DNA of 45,051 bases from a virus. A program made the translations under genes and the position numbers. Under the pieces are notes generated by a model. The model saw nothing but the letters and a program-made list of their open reading frames with translations, ran no database searches and was not told the DNA's origin. The stretch lies in IMG/VR virus record IMGVR_UViG_3300006853_000025, positions 1 through 45,051 of that record. One strand, written 5' to 3'. This document shows positions 15,735 to 22,924 of the stretch, in pieces. Each line of letters begins with the position of its first letter. Position 1 is the first letter of the stretch.

Positions 15735-15842
15735 TCAGATGTGATTGTACAGTTCCAAAGCAGCGCACACGGCTACTATCAAGTAGCAGGCCACCTTGGC
15801 AATCAGAACAACCCAAGCAGGGATTGGCGTACTGTCACTCAT
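15735..15842 (-). CDS. 35-residue membrane peptide
   Basis: MSDSTPIPAW followed by a hydrophobic helix VVLIAKVACYLIVAVCAAL and ELYNHI. ATG 15842 overlaps the stop of the upstream gene as ATGA, with AAGGGAAAGG in front. Single predicted membrane span. Function unknown. Confidence 0.55.
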   Translation of the reverse strand: MSDSTPIPAWVVLIAKVACYLIVAVCAALELYNHI

Positions 15843-16042
15843 GGTGCCTTTCCCTTGAAAGGGATCGCATCTTTCACATGCCAGTCATCGCCGTACTCGG
15901 CCAGAAGTATTTCGTTCGCTACCTCTAGCGCGTCGGCCTTGTGCCGAACTCTGTGCACCACTATCTCATCAACGATGTGGTTTCCACACCCGACGAAAAC
16001 CGCGTAGTCTAGTCGCGGCACTACCTTTACCCTGCGACGCAT
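15839..16042 (-). CDS. hypothetical protein
   Basis: 67 residues from ATG 16042 (MRRRVKVVPRLDYAVFVG), chosen because AGCAGGAGAGCAAG precedes it; the longer open frame overlaps the upstream gene. A basic start, then a beta-like part and a charged end. ATGA overlap with the 35-residue peptide downstream. Function unknown. Confidence 0.6.
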   Translation of the reverse strand: MRRRVKVVPRLDYAVFVGCGNHIVDEIVVHRVRHKADALEVANEILLAEYGDDWHVKDAIPFKGKAP

Positions 16043-16242
16043 CTTGCTCTCCTGCTGTAGACATCCCAAAGCGTAGGCGCCTGCTTGGCCAGCTTCAGCT
16101 CCTCGCTCCAAACTTCTATCGCGATGTCGACAGCCTCTTCAGGCGAGCCGACGCTCGTGTTTCCCTCGACGACGAAGAACCCTTTATCAGACTCGACGCC
16201 TCTGATAGTACGGCGTCTAGTCTTGTGCTTGATGATTCTCAC
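16027..16242 (-). CDS. hypothetical protein
   Basis: 71 residues from GTG 16242, overlapping the upstream stop as GTGA after GGAGGGCAGAGAA. Composition: RIIKHKTRRRTIRG, then GFFVVEGNTSVGSPEEAVDI, with a helical end. It resembles its downstream neighbour in size and in the beta-then-helix arrangement. Function unknown. Confidence 0.6.
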   Translation of the reverse strand: MRIIKHKTRRRTIRGVESDKGFFVVEGNTSVGSPEEAVDIAIEVWSEELKLAKQAPTLWDVYSRRARCVAG

Positions 16243-17111
16243 TTCTCTGCCCTCCACTTGGCTACAGCCTTGGCCACCTTGCGCCTTGCCTGTTCTACAG
16301 CCTTCTTCGACCACGACCGTGCAGCAGGGTGTGGCAGCTTTACTATCTGCGCACCACTGGCCATGCTCGGCTCGAATGTGGCCTGCGCCACGTTGCCACA
16401 GACTATCACTATGTCTGTCTGCAGCTTGCTTAGGTTAGCCGACAACCATTCCTTGCTCGGCTTGCCCTTGCTGCGTGCGCTGTGAACCAGCTGCGGGCAA
16501 GCATTGGTCACGCGAAAGTCTTGATGACCGATGATGTCGATCAAGCGCCGGCCCGAATGATTGTACGGATTTATATGGAACCAGCGCTGCACCTTGTCAG
16601 TCGGCATGCCCCACATGACTTCCAGTACGACCACGATCTTCGGCCTTGCCGCACGCAGCCTTTCAAGCGTTGGCCCATCTACGTGCATCGGCTCGGATAG
16701 CTCGCCGTCGAAGTATCCGTACAGCACGTCGCGCACCATCTTGATGACCTTGTTGCTGCAACCGTGCGCCCTCAACAGCACCTCGTCAGCGTCGTTCACT
16801 GGCAGCGCCACGTTCTCGAACGCGTCGTTATCGCCGGGCATCGGTTTTAGGTCTTTGCGAAAGAGTGGCTCGAACGTCAGCCGATTCTCTTCGGTGTTCA
16901 AGTTCTTACCTAGCAAGCCCTTCACCGTCTTACCCTTGAGCGACATTAAGATGCCTTCGGCAGTCATGAACTTGTTGCGCCACCGTTCCGGTACGACGTA
17001 CTCTTTGTTGAGTACGCGGAAGTTGCCATTGTCACCATCCGACAAGGCGAATGCCTTGCACAGCATGGGCAGTTCCGTGATCTTCAGAGGCGACTGTGTC
17101 GACTTACTCAT
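16239..17111 (-). CDS. UDG-superfamily-like protein
   Basis: 290 residues. The C-terminal half has elements in the order seen in uracil-DNA-glycosylase-superfamily proteins: INPYNHSGRR (Asn181, motif-I-like), FRVTNACPQLV, KLQTDIVIVCGNVAQATF and LPHPAARSW (His261, the HPS/HPA motif). The N-terminal about 150 residues are unrecognised. AAGGAGATCGAA precedes the ATG. In a phage suspected of thymine modification it could excise host or unmodified uracil, or read or protect a modified base, but catalysis is not assured. The assignment is by motif order only. Confidence 0.5.
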   Translation of the reverse strand: MSKSTQSPLKITELPMLCKAFALSDGDNGNFRVLNKEYVVPERWRNKFMTAEGILMSLKGKTVKGLLGKNLNTEENRLTFEPLFRKDLKPMPGDNDAFENVALPVNDADEVLLRAHGCSNKVIKMVRDVLYGYFDGELSEPMHVDGPTLERLRAARPKIVVVLEVMWGMPTDKVQRWFHINPYNHSGRRLIDIIGHQDFRVTNACPQLVHSARSKGKPSKEWLSANLSKLQTDIVIVCGNVAQATFEPSMASGAQIVKLPHPAARSWSKKAVEQARRKVAKAVAKWRAEK

Positions 17112-17122
17112 TTCGATCTCCT

Positions 17123-17227
17123 TCAGACTACGAACGCCGCCACGAAGGCGAACGCCAGAACACCAAACACGACTATGTCGATCGCCGTTTCGGTCCAGTT
17201 AGTATTGAACACTTTCGAATTGCTCAT
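17123..17227 (-). CDS. 34-residue membrane peptide
   Basis: MSNSKVFNTNWTETAIDI then a hydrophobic helix VVFGVLAFAFVAAFVV. ACGGAGATAGCA precedes ATG 17227. It is the first gene after the long noncoding region in the leftward direction and lies just downstream of two stem-loops. Function unknown. Confidence 0.55.
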   Translation of the reverse strand: MSNSKVFNTNWTETAIDIVVFGVLAFAFVAAFVV

Positions 17228-17247
17228 TGCTATCTCCGTTTGCAGAA

Positions 17248-17298
17248 CAGAGAGCACTCACCATGAATGCTCTCTGCGCTACATGCGTCGCGTTCCAT
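17248..17298 (-). promoter_or_regulatory. structured 5' leader with two hairpins
   Basis: On the minus strand the leader before ATG 17227 folds as two perfect stem-loops. The first is GCGTCGC/GCGACGC (17285-17291 with 17299-17305, loop ATGGAAC); the second is CAGAGAGCA/TGCTCTCTG (17248-17256 with 17268-17276, 11-nt loop). The first loop contains ATGGA and the ribosome-binding site reads ACGGA; both match the ANGGA core bound by CsrA. Whether the phage CsrA acts here is untested. Confidence 0.45.
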
Positions 17299-17803
17299 GC
17301 GACGCTGTATCGCTAATTCAGATGTTCGCTCTTTCGCGATCGGTGCTCACAAGAGCAATGTGCCGATCGCGCAGTTTGCGCGGCATGCATCCGCCATCTG
17401 AAAAACCGTATACCACTAACCGCCGCTGTCCGGGCCACACTGCTTCGATGAGACTGGTGCCCCGCGCATTGGTAGTTTGTAATTGCTGGCAGCTTGCGCC
17501 CTGCCTAACCGGTTGCGTTAACCGGCCGCGTTACCATGCAGCTGCATAGGCTGCACTTGTGCCCCTGCCTTGTTTAAAGCCGCGCAGTGTGCGGCACAAC
17601 GGTTGCTAGGCGTTGCTTGTCGGCTTGCACGTTGGCGCGTAGGTGCAGCGGTGCTTTGCTGCGTTTCTCGCTGGCCTGTTACCTGCCAGCACCTAAGCGC
17701 TACTTGCGCTGCGGGCCACTAACCCCGCGTGCCTTTGGGCGTCCTGCCCGGTGCCCGGCTGTACCGTGCGGTAGCTACCCGCCCGGCCCGGTCTCCCAAC
17801 CAG

Positions 17804-17877
17804 CACATATTATATGTGTGCAACTAGTACCGTTGCAACGGTATTACCGCACATATTTCAGCAACGTTTCGCGTTGC
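17804..17877. promoter_or_regulatory. cluster of three operator-like palindromes
   Basis: CACATATTATATGTG (17804-17818, 7-bp arms), TACCGTTGCAACGGTA (17828-17843, perfect 16-bp palindrome) and GCAACGTTTCGCGTTGC (17861-17877, 6-bp arms) lie within 75 bases. GCACATAT recurs at 17849-17856. Such symmetry is typical of dimeric-protein binding sites. Confidence 0.5.
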
Positions 17878-17909
17878 AGAACAAGCACTTACGCGCGCCG
17901 GCCCGGTGC

Positions 17910-17948
17910 TGCTCAAAAAGTGAGCAAGGTTTGCTCAAAAAGTGAGCA
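17910..17948. repeat. two tandem 17-bp palindromic repeats (TGCTCAAAAAGTGAGCA)
   Basis: TGCTCAAAAAGTGAGCA occurs at 17910-17926 and 17932-17948, a 22-base period (two helical turns). Each has 6-bp inverted arms. They begin just past the primase-helicase stop (17957). The spacing suggests cooperative operator or iteron sites; on RNA they would form two weak hairpins downstream of that gene. Confidence 0.65.
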
Positions 17949-17956
17949 GCATGGAC

Positions 17957-20035
17957 TCAGTGCGATTTTTCTCGTCGGTACTTGGCAAACTGCTTTGCCA
18001 GCCCGACGTAATGATGCGCCCACTCTTTGTTCCGCGCTCCGCGCCATTTGTCCCTATCAAAAACGGCGTAGAGCGTGACGAGGGGCGAGTCCTCTGTCAG
18101 TCGCACGCGACGCTTCTCCAAGCGCTGGTCAGTCAGCATGCTGGCCATGCGCTTGACGGTCACGTTGAATCGGTAGCGCGGGTAAGTGTGCTCAAACGTC
18201 TTCAGCAGGTCTTCGGCTCTGAACAGTGTCATGTCGGGCTTGCTGCCGTTGACCATGAAGATGCGGTCCGGGTCTTCGATGATACGCTCCACGTACTCGC
18301 CAAGCGGATCGAGTGCCAGCTCGATGATCTGTTTCTTCCACTTGGTCATCATGGCGTCGCCCTTCGGATCGACCTTGCTACAGTCCACGCTGTTGAGCAG
18401 GTAGTGCATGATGATCGACGCGCCTCCCGCCTCGCGTATCCACTCGTCGAGCATCCTGTAGGTCTTCGCATCCAAGCGCTCCTCCGGCCCTTCAATCACG
18501 AAGAAGCGGCGGTCGTTGCGCTCCAGCGCGAGCGCGTCCGCGTGATTGGACGTGAAGTAGTAGTTGCAGTAGTCGTAGTACTCCACCTCGGGCTGGAACT
18601 TCTCGTTGATCGTCACCGTCTCACGGACGATGGTGTCCTTGAGCATGCCCATCGCGTCACGCCGGTCGCGGTAGTCAGGCAGGAAGACCTCGTTGGTCAC
18701 AACGAACTGCCTCTTCGCAGCATAGCCGTTGAAGCTGGAGGTGAGTCCCTTATTGGTCAGTCTGTAGAAGTTCCGCGCGCCATAGACGAACTCCATCACA
18801 GGATCGACGATGAACGTCTTGCCAGTGCCCTGCATCTTCGAGTACACGAACGGCGCCTGGAACATTTTGCTGCCAGGATGCTGAACAGGGTACGCGAGCC
18901 ACTGCAGAAACCATTCGGCATACTCAGGCTCACGCATGATGTGATACACAAGGTCGAGCCACATCTTCGCGGTGCCCTTCTTCGGCTGCACTGATGGAGG
19001 CGTCCAGATGTTCAGCTCGTTGTCGCTACTCAGCTCGGGCTGTCCCGGCTGATACACGACGTCGTGCACGGAGCGTCGCGTCGCCGACTTGGCCCACAGA
19101 TCCACGATGGGCACGGTGCGCTTGCCGTCGACCATCGCCTCGCCCAGGTTCAGGAAGCTCTCGCGAACGTGGTACAGGTTCTTGTAGTATCGTCCGACCT
19201 TGATATCGAAGAAGCGCATCTGGCTCTCGACGTAGCAGACTCGCGTGTTGAGGATCTGCACTTTCTCGCTGGCCATGTACGAGTGCCGTTCCAGCTTCAG
19301 GAACGCGTCTACGCCGTGCGCCTTTATATAGTCGTCCAGACCGGTCTTGGGGCCGGCTGTCTCTGCGTCGAGGAATACGAAGCTTATGTCTTCCGGTCCC
19401 TGCTCTTGAGTAAGCGTGAAGGCCAGCATGGACAAAGCCTGTCGCACCTCGGCCTTCCACATCACGTCAGCGTCGAAGCAGATCTCGACCTTGCGTCCTT
19501 TCCAATTGATGTCCTGCAACTCGGGAATGAGATCCCACAGTCGCTTCGATGATTTGAAGGAGTAGACGCCGCCTAAAGCCAGGCAGGCCAATCCCGCCTT
19601 CGCAGCTACGGCAGCTTTTTTCTCGCCCTCCGTGATGAGGATCATCTCGCTCGTGTCCTTGGCGATCTTGTCCCATTTCAGGTACGGAGGAAAGTATGCG
19701 TGAGGGGCGGAGTTGGCCGGCTGCGAGTATCTAAACGATCCGGTGCCCGAAGAAAACTTCCCTTTCTTGCCCTCAAGGAAGCGGACTCGCGAATAGGATA
19801 TTCGCTTGCCTGTGAGATCGAAGTATGGAATGCGATATGAACATCGCCTTTCGCCGACGTAGTCATCCGTGTCGTCGGCAGAAAGAACCTCTAGTCCGAG
19901 CTTTTCGAAATCCTTTGACGTGAGTCCGGAGCGCTTTAGGTCTTCAAGCGCCAGCTCGGTCAGCTCCTCACGCACCTCATCACGACGACGCGACGACTTC
20001 CGTGTTCCGCCGCTTCGACTCTTCTTGCTTTTCAT
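17957..20035 (-). CDS. primase-helicase (TOPRIM-like DUF3854 plus SF3-type helicase)
   Basis: 692 residues. The N-terminal part has a TOPRIM-like segment, MILITEGEKKAAVAAKAGL then VEICFDAD (about residues 130-200), as in DUF3854 primase-like proteins. The C-terminal half is a superfamily-3-like helicase: FVYSKMQGTGKTFI (Walker A, Lys406), then KRQFVVTNEV (Walker B region) and YFTSNHADAL (sensor region). It should prime and unwind DNA at the phage fork. Start ATG 20035 follows GAGGACTTTGA, which lies inside one arm of a long inverted repeat. It is first in the leftward replication block. No separate helicase loader is seen. Confidence 0.88.
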   Translation of the reverse strand: MKSKKSRSGGTRKSSRRRDEVREELTELALEDLKRSGLTSKDFEKLGLEVLSADDTDDYVGERRCSYRIPYFDLTGKRISYSRVRFLEGKKGKFSSGTGSFRYSQPANSAPHAYFPPYLKWDKIAKDTSEMILITEGEKKAAVAAKAGLACLALGGVYSFKSSKRLWDLIPELQDINWKGRKVEICFDADVMWKAEVRQALSMLAFTLTQEQGPEDISFVFLDAETAGPKTGLDDYIKAHGVDAFLKLERHSYMASEKVQILNTRVCYVESQMRFFDIKVGRYYKNLYHVRESFLNLGEAMVDGKRTVPIVDLWAKSATRRSVHDVVYQPGQPELSSDNELNIWTPPSVQPKKGTAKMWLDLVYHIMREPEYAEWFLQWLAYPVQHPGSKMFQAPFVYSKMQGTGKTFIVDPVMEFVYGARNFYRLTNKGLTSSFNGYAAKRQFVVTNEVFLPDYRDRRDAMGMLKDTIVRETVTINEKFQPEVEYYDYCNYYFTSNHADALALERNDRRFFVIEGPEERLDAKTYRMLDEWIREAGGASIIMHYLLNSVDCSKVDPKGDAMMTKWKKQIIELALDPLGEYVERIIEDPDRIFMVNGSKPDMTLFRAEDLLKTFEHTYPRYRFNVTVKRMASMLTDQRLEKRRVRLTEDSPLVTLYAVFDRDKWRGARNKEWAHHYVGLAKQFAKYRREKSH

Positions 20036-20164
20036 TCAAAGTCCTCATCAGGTGAGACGACTAGCGATGCCCGTGGTCCAAGTGCAAGCAAGGCCACGAT
20101 CGCTGGTGCAGAGCGATGACGAGTTGCGGACACTCGCCAGTCGCCTCACTGATGAAGACTTTGA
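20036..20164. promoter_or_regulatory. long imperfect inverted repeat upstream of the primase-helicase
   Basis: A 34-base arm at 20036-20069 matches the reverse complement of 20131-20164 with about three mismatches and one gap. An inner pair, CGTGGTC/GGCCACG (20072-20078 with 20092-20098), could form a nested hairpin. The left arm includes the primase ribosome-binding site, so a transcript starting to the right would sequester it. DNA cruciform or origin function is the alternative. Confidence 0.6.
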
Positions 20165-20218
20165 TTGGAACACACCCAGGAGTGCTCCGACCAAACCTTC
20201 GCGATTCCTACAAACACA

Positions 20219-20246
20219 AACGCCCCGGACGTAGTGCCGAGGCGTT
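20219..20246 (-). terminator. terminator-like hairpin facing leftward
   Basis: AACGCC-c-CGG (20219-20228) pairs with CCG-a-GGCGTT (20237-20246), one mismatch, 8-nt loop. On the minus strand it is followed by TTTGTGTTTG, a T-rich run. Upstream of the primase it may act as an attenuator in the early leftward transcript. Confidence 0.45.
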
Positions 20247-20528
20247 ACCTGCTAACCATGTGCGCTGGCCGCTTGGCCGGCGCGTTGCCCGCCACGCTGT
20301 TGCACCTAGCGCTGCGGCCTTGCTTGCGGGGCGCATTATGCCATGGGCGCGGGCCGGTTTGCAACGTTGGTACTTTTTCGGCAGCGGCAGCGAGGTTGAT
20401 AGGGTTGGCCAGCGCGGGCGCGATATAGCTTAATGCTTAATGCTCTATTGATAGAAGTAGTTTACACCTGATGTGCGTGCGTGATCCGCGCGTTTTACGC
20501 GTTCACATATAAAACATAGAAAGTATCT

Positions 20529-20550
20529 GAGCATGCGAGCATGCGAGCAT
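20529..20550. repeat. tandem GAGCATGC repeats (2.75 copies)
   Basis: GAGCATGC at 20529-20536 and 20537-20544, with GAGCAT following to 20550. Each unit contains the palindrome GCATGC. Located in the divergent control region; likely protein-binding or a slippage product. Confidence 0.7.
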
Positions 20551-20586
20551 TTTGTGTCCGCGACCTAGTTTTAACGGGAGGCGGAA

Positions 20587-20604
20587 TGCTCACACCCTGC
20601 TCAC
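20587..20604. repeat. paired TGCTCAC motifs
   Basis: TGCTCAC at 20587-20593 and 20598-20604, an 11-base period (one helical turn). The same 7-mer, or its complement GTGAGCA, occurs in the other noncoding region at 17344-17350, 17920-17926 and 17942-17948, suggesting a shared regulator. Confidence 0.5.
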
Positions 20605-20722
20605 ATCTCGCCTGCCACGGGCCGGCGGGGCGTTTTGCTTGCCACACATATATATAGGGCCTTAAACTGCGCCAGCCTAAACGGTGCGCGCCCGGCTGTG
20701 CGCAGAGCAGTGAGATCAAGCG

Positions 20723-20863
20723 ATGTTCGAGATCAACAGAGGAGATCCGCCATGTGAAGCAACCGAACTGGTTGAGGTCTATCTCGTCGCATCAAGAGTG
20801 TTGAGTCGTGAAGATGCCGAGTTCATTCTTTCGATCGTTTCGCTACTGGAGGATCCCTCGTGA
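20723..20863 (+). CDS. hypothetical small protein (46 residues)
   Basis: ATG 20723 opens a 46-residue frame (MFEINRGDPPCEATELVEVY...LEDPS), helical and acidic, whose stop overlaps the terminase small-subunit GTG start (GTGA). The ribosome-binding site is weak. A much better site (AGAGGAGA) lies inside it, in front of an out-of-frame ATG-TGA start-stop at 20752. The ending right at terS favours a real gene, but it could be leader sequence. Confidence 0.45.
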   Translation: MFEINRGDPPCEATELVEVYLVASRVLSREDAEFILSIVSLLEDPS

Positions 20864-21441
20864 GTAAGTCAAGCGAGACGGTCGCGCGCGCGAAGCGACG
20901 TAAATCACTTCGTGGAGTCAAGAGCCCGAAGGCTTTGGGCAAGATCAAGAGCCCAGTGCGTCGGCCTTCGCTCACTCACGGCAAAGGGCCGGAGGCTCTC
21001 GCGATGGTACAGGCCAAGTTCCTGACCACGCTCGCGAAGACGGGGAACGTAGGCGCTTCATGCAGAGCAGCTGGAGTCGCACGATCTCAAGCGTACATAT
21101 GGCGATGTGAGGGCGAGCGAGAATACACGGAATCTCAACTCGCGCAGGCCGAGGAGTTCAAGAAGCTCTGGGCCGAAGCGCTTGAGGATGCTGTGGATCT
21201 CCTGGAGAAGGAGGCTGTGAGGCGAGGGCGCGACGGCTACAACAAGCCGATCGTGTACAAAGGGAAGGTCGTGGGCACGTACAAGGAGTACAGCGATCGC
21301 CTCTTGGAGATCTTGCTCAAGGCGCATCGCCGCTCGAAGTTCGGTGATCGCACTGAGCTGACGGGCGCAGATGGAGGGCCGATATCCACCGTGCGCAAGG
21401 TGGAGCGCGTGATCGTAGACCCGCAGGAGAAGAAGCAATGA
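20860..21441 (+). CDS. terS: terminase small subunit
   Basis: 193 residues from GTG 20860, preceded by GGAGG. A basic N-terminus (residues 1-40) is followed by a helix-turn-helix (KFLTTLAKTGNVGASCRAAG then VARSQAYIWRC, residues about 53-85) of the terminase small-subunit type and a helical oligomerisation part (EALEDAVDLLEKEAVRRG). It recognises the phage packaging site and loads the large subunit. Its stop overlaps the next small gene (ATGA). Confidence 0.85.
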   Translation: MSKSSETVARAKRRKSLRGVKSPKALGKIKSPVRRPSLTHGKGPEALAMVQAKFLTTLAKTGNVGASCRAAGVARSQAYIWRCEGEREYTESQLAQAEEFKKLWAEALEDAVDLLEKEAVRRGRDGYNKPIVYKGKVVGTYKEYSDRLLEILLKAHRRSKFGDRTELTGADGGPISTVRKVERVIVDPQEKKQ

Positions 21442-21617
21442 GAACTGTAGGGCCGTACATGGGTGAGCCGATGCCGCTCCGAGAAATAAAGCGCATCGTT
21501 CCGTGGTTTCGAGTACGGAGAGTCTCTAGCAATCTTGTCGTGGCCGTCAAGCGCAGATCGCGCAGATCGCGCAGTCAGGCTCATCAGCGCAAAGTGTGCA
21601 AGGAGCGCGGCTGGTGA
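21438..21617 (+). CDS. 59-residue basic protein between terminase genes
   Basis: ATG 21438 overlaps the terS stop (ATGA), with AGGAGAAGAAGCA in front. The stop TGA 21615 overlaps the terL GTG start (GTGA). MRTVGPYMGEPMPLREIKRI is followed by a very basic stretch (KRRSRRSRSQAHQRK) encoded by a short 9-base direct repeat. It fills the gap between the two terminase genes exactly, so translation is probably coupled. Function unknown. Confidence 0.6.
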   Translation: MRTVGPYMGEPMPLREIKRIVPWFRVRRVSSNLVVAVKRRSRRSRSQAHQRKVCKERGW

Positions 21618-22924
21618 GCTATCAGTTCCGCCAAGGCACGACACTGCAGATCCCGACTGCGCGAGTGTTCCAGCCTCTCCTGGGGCCAGCGCGATACAAA
21701 GGCGCTGATGGCGGACGTGGCTCCGGAAAGACTTCGTTCTTCGCTGGCAACCTCATCGAGGAGTGCATCGTAGTTCCTGGTACGCGGGCCGTCTGCATTC
21801 GCGAGGTGCAGAAGACTCTCGCGCACTCCAGCATGCTCGTGCTCGCGGATACGATTCACAAGTACAAGCTCGCTGACGAGTTCGATATCCAGAAGTCCCG
21901 CATCCTCACTCCAGGAGGCGGAGAGATCATCTTCAACGGGATGCAGAATTACAATGCAGAGAACATCAAGTCTCTTGAAGGCTTCCGTATCGGATGGGTT
22001 GAAGAGGCACAGACTCTCAGCCAGCGGTCTCTCGACCTGCTGCGCCCTACGCTGCGACTCGATCCTGTGCCTGGAGTGCACCACGGATCCGAGATGTGGT
22101 TCAGTTGGAACGGTAGGGACGAGCGCGATCCCGTTGACGCTTTCTTCAAGGGCGGCGAACGACCGCCAGATTCCGTCATGGTCACGGCGAACTTCAGGGA
22201 TAACCCGTGGTTTCCCGAAGTCCTAGAAAAGGAGCGTCAATGGGATCAGCGCCGCGATCCTGACAAGTACAATCACATCTGGGAGGGCGGGTACCTCAAG
22301 CGCTCGAAGGCGAACGTGTTCTCCAACTGGAGGACCGAAGAGTTCGAGACTCCGAGCGACGCGTTCTTCTATGGCGGAGCGGACTGGGGGTTCAGCATAG
22401 ATCCGAGCGTCCTCGTACGATGCTTCATACAGGACCGCACGCTATACGTGGATCACGAGGCGTATGCCGTTGGGTGTGACATCGACTTTACTCCATTCCT
22501 GTTCGCAGGCATGGAGGATCGAGAGGTCAACACGCTGAACGCCGTCGCGCTGAAGAAGCTGGTGCAGTCGGGGAAGCGTTACTCTGGAGTTCCAGGATGC
22601 AGGAACTTCGAGATCAGCGCGGATAGCGCTCGTCCCGAGACGATCAACTACATGAAGCGCCACGGCTTCCCGAAGATCGTCAGCAGTATCAAGGGCGCAG
22701 GATCGTTGGAGGAAGGCATCGAGTTCCTGAAGGGCTTCGATATCGTGGTCCACCCTCGCTGCCGCCATGTGATCGATGAGCTGACATTCTACAAGTGGAA
22801 GATAGATAAGGACACCGAAGAGGTCACGAATGAGTTGGAAGACAAAAAGAACCACACCATCGACGCGCTGCGCTACGCGATCGAGAAGCTTCGTAGGAAA
22901 CGCAAGCGCTCCGGCACTTGGTAG
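21614..22924 (+). CDS. terL: terminase large subunit
   Basis: 436 residues from GTG 21614 (MSYQFRQG), 8 bases after AAGGAG; a frame start at 21596 is less likely. ATPase: Walker A GGRGSGKT (33-40) and Walker B GWVEEAQ. Nuclease: GADWGFSIDPS, SADSARPE and NHTIDALRYA provide the RNase-H-like acidic residues. It is the packaging motor and cuts concatemeric DNA. The packaging mode (cos, pac) cannot be read from this alone. Confidence 0.95.
   Translation: MSYQFRQGTTLQIPTARVFQPLLGPARYKGADGGRGSGKTSFFAGNLIEECIVVPGTRAVCIREVQKTLAHSSMLVLADTIHKYKLADEFDIQKSRILTPGGGEIIFNGMQNYNAENIKSLEGFRIGWVEEAQTLSQRSLDLLRPTLRLDPVPGVHHGSEMWFSWNGRDERDPVDAFFKGGERPPDSVMVTANFRDNPWFPEVLEKERQWDQRRDPDKYNHIWEGGYLKRSKANVFSNWRTEEFETPSDAFFYGGADWGFSIDPSVLVRCFIQDRTLYVDHEAYAVGCDIDFTPFLFAGMEDREVNTLNAVALKKLVQSGKRYSGVPGCRNFEISADSARPETINYMKRHGFPKIVSSIKGAGSLEEGIEFLKGFDIVVHPRCRHVIDELTFYKWKIDKDTEEVTNELEDKKNHTIDALRYAIEKLRRKRKRSGTW

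Larger units (their letters stand above)
17228..17956. other. 730-base noncoding region, candidate origin/control region
   Basis: No convincing gene on either strand: open frames lack ribosome-binding sites and read like shadows. It holds a dense set of symmetrical elements: stems at 17285-17305 and 17335-17371 (CGCGATCGG with CCGATCGCG), a 13-base tandem repeat at 17508-17533 (ACCGGTTGCGTTA/ACCGGCCGCGTTA), and palindromes ATGCAGCTGCAT (17536-17547), CACATATTATATGTG, TACCGTTGCAACGGTA and others. It lies between the primase-helicase and the rest of the replication genes, a plausible place for an origin and for operator or promoter sites. Confidence 0.55.
20036..20722. other. divergent intergenic control region (about 690 bases)
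   Basis: It separates the leftward replication block from the rightward virion block, so both major promoters are expected here. It contains the long inverted repeat, the hairpin at 20219-20246, CGCGTTTTACGCG (20489-20501), tandem GAGCATGC units, TGCTCAC pairs, CACATAT at 20504 and 20645, and an AT-rich patch (CACATATATATAG, 20645-20657) that could be a -10 element. I cannot assign a consensus -35 with confidence. Open frames here lack ribosome-binding sites. Confidence 0.6.

Noticed and set aside
17587-18078. Plus-strand frame in the noncoding region
   Set aside because: It runs into the primase-helicase on the other strand, is Cys/Arg/Pro rich and has no ribosome-binding site.
20165-20428. 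Plus-strand 87-codon frame from TTG in the divergent region
   Set aside because: No ribosome-binding site, start codon unusual, composition unlike neighbouring genes, and it crosses the terminator-like hairpin.
20495-20719. Minus-strand 74-codon frame in the divergent region
   Set aside because: Crosses the GAGCATGC repeats and AT-rich promoter-like patch; no ribosome-binding site.
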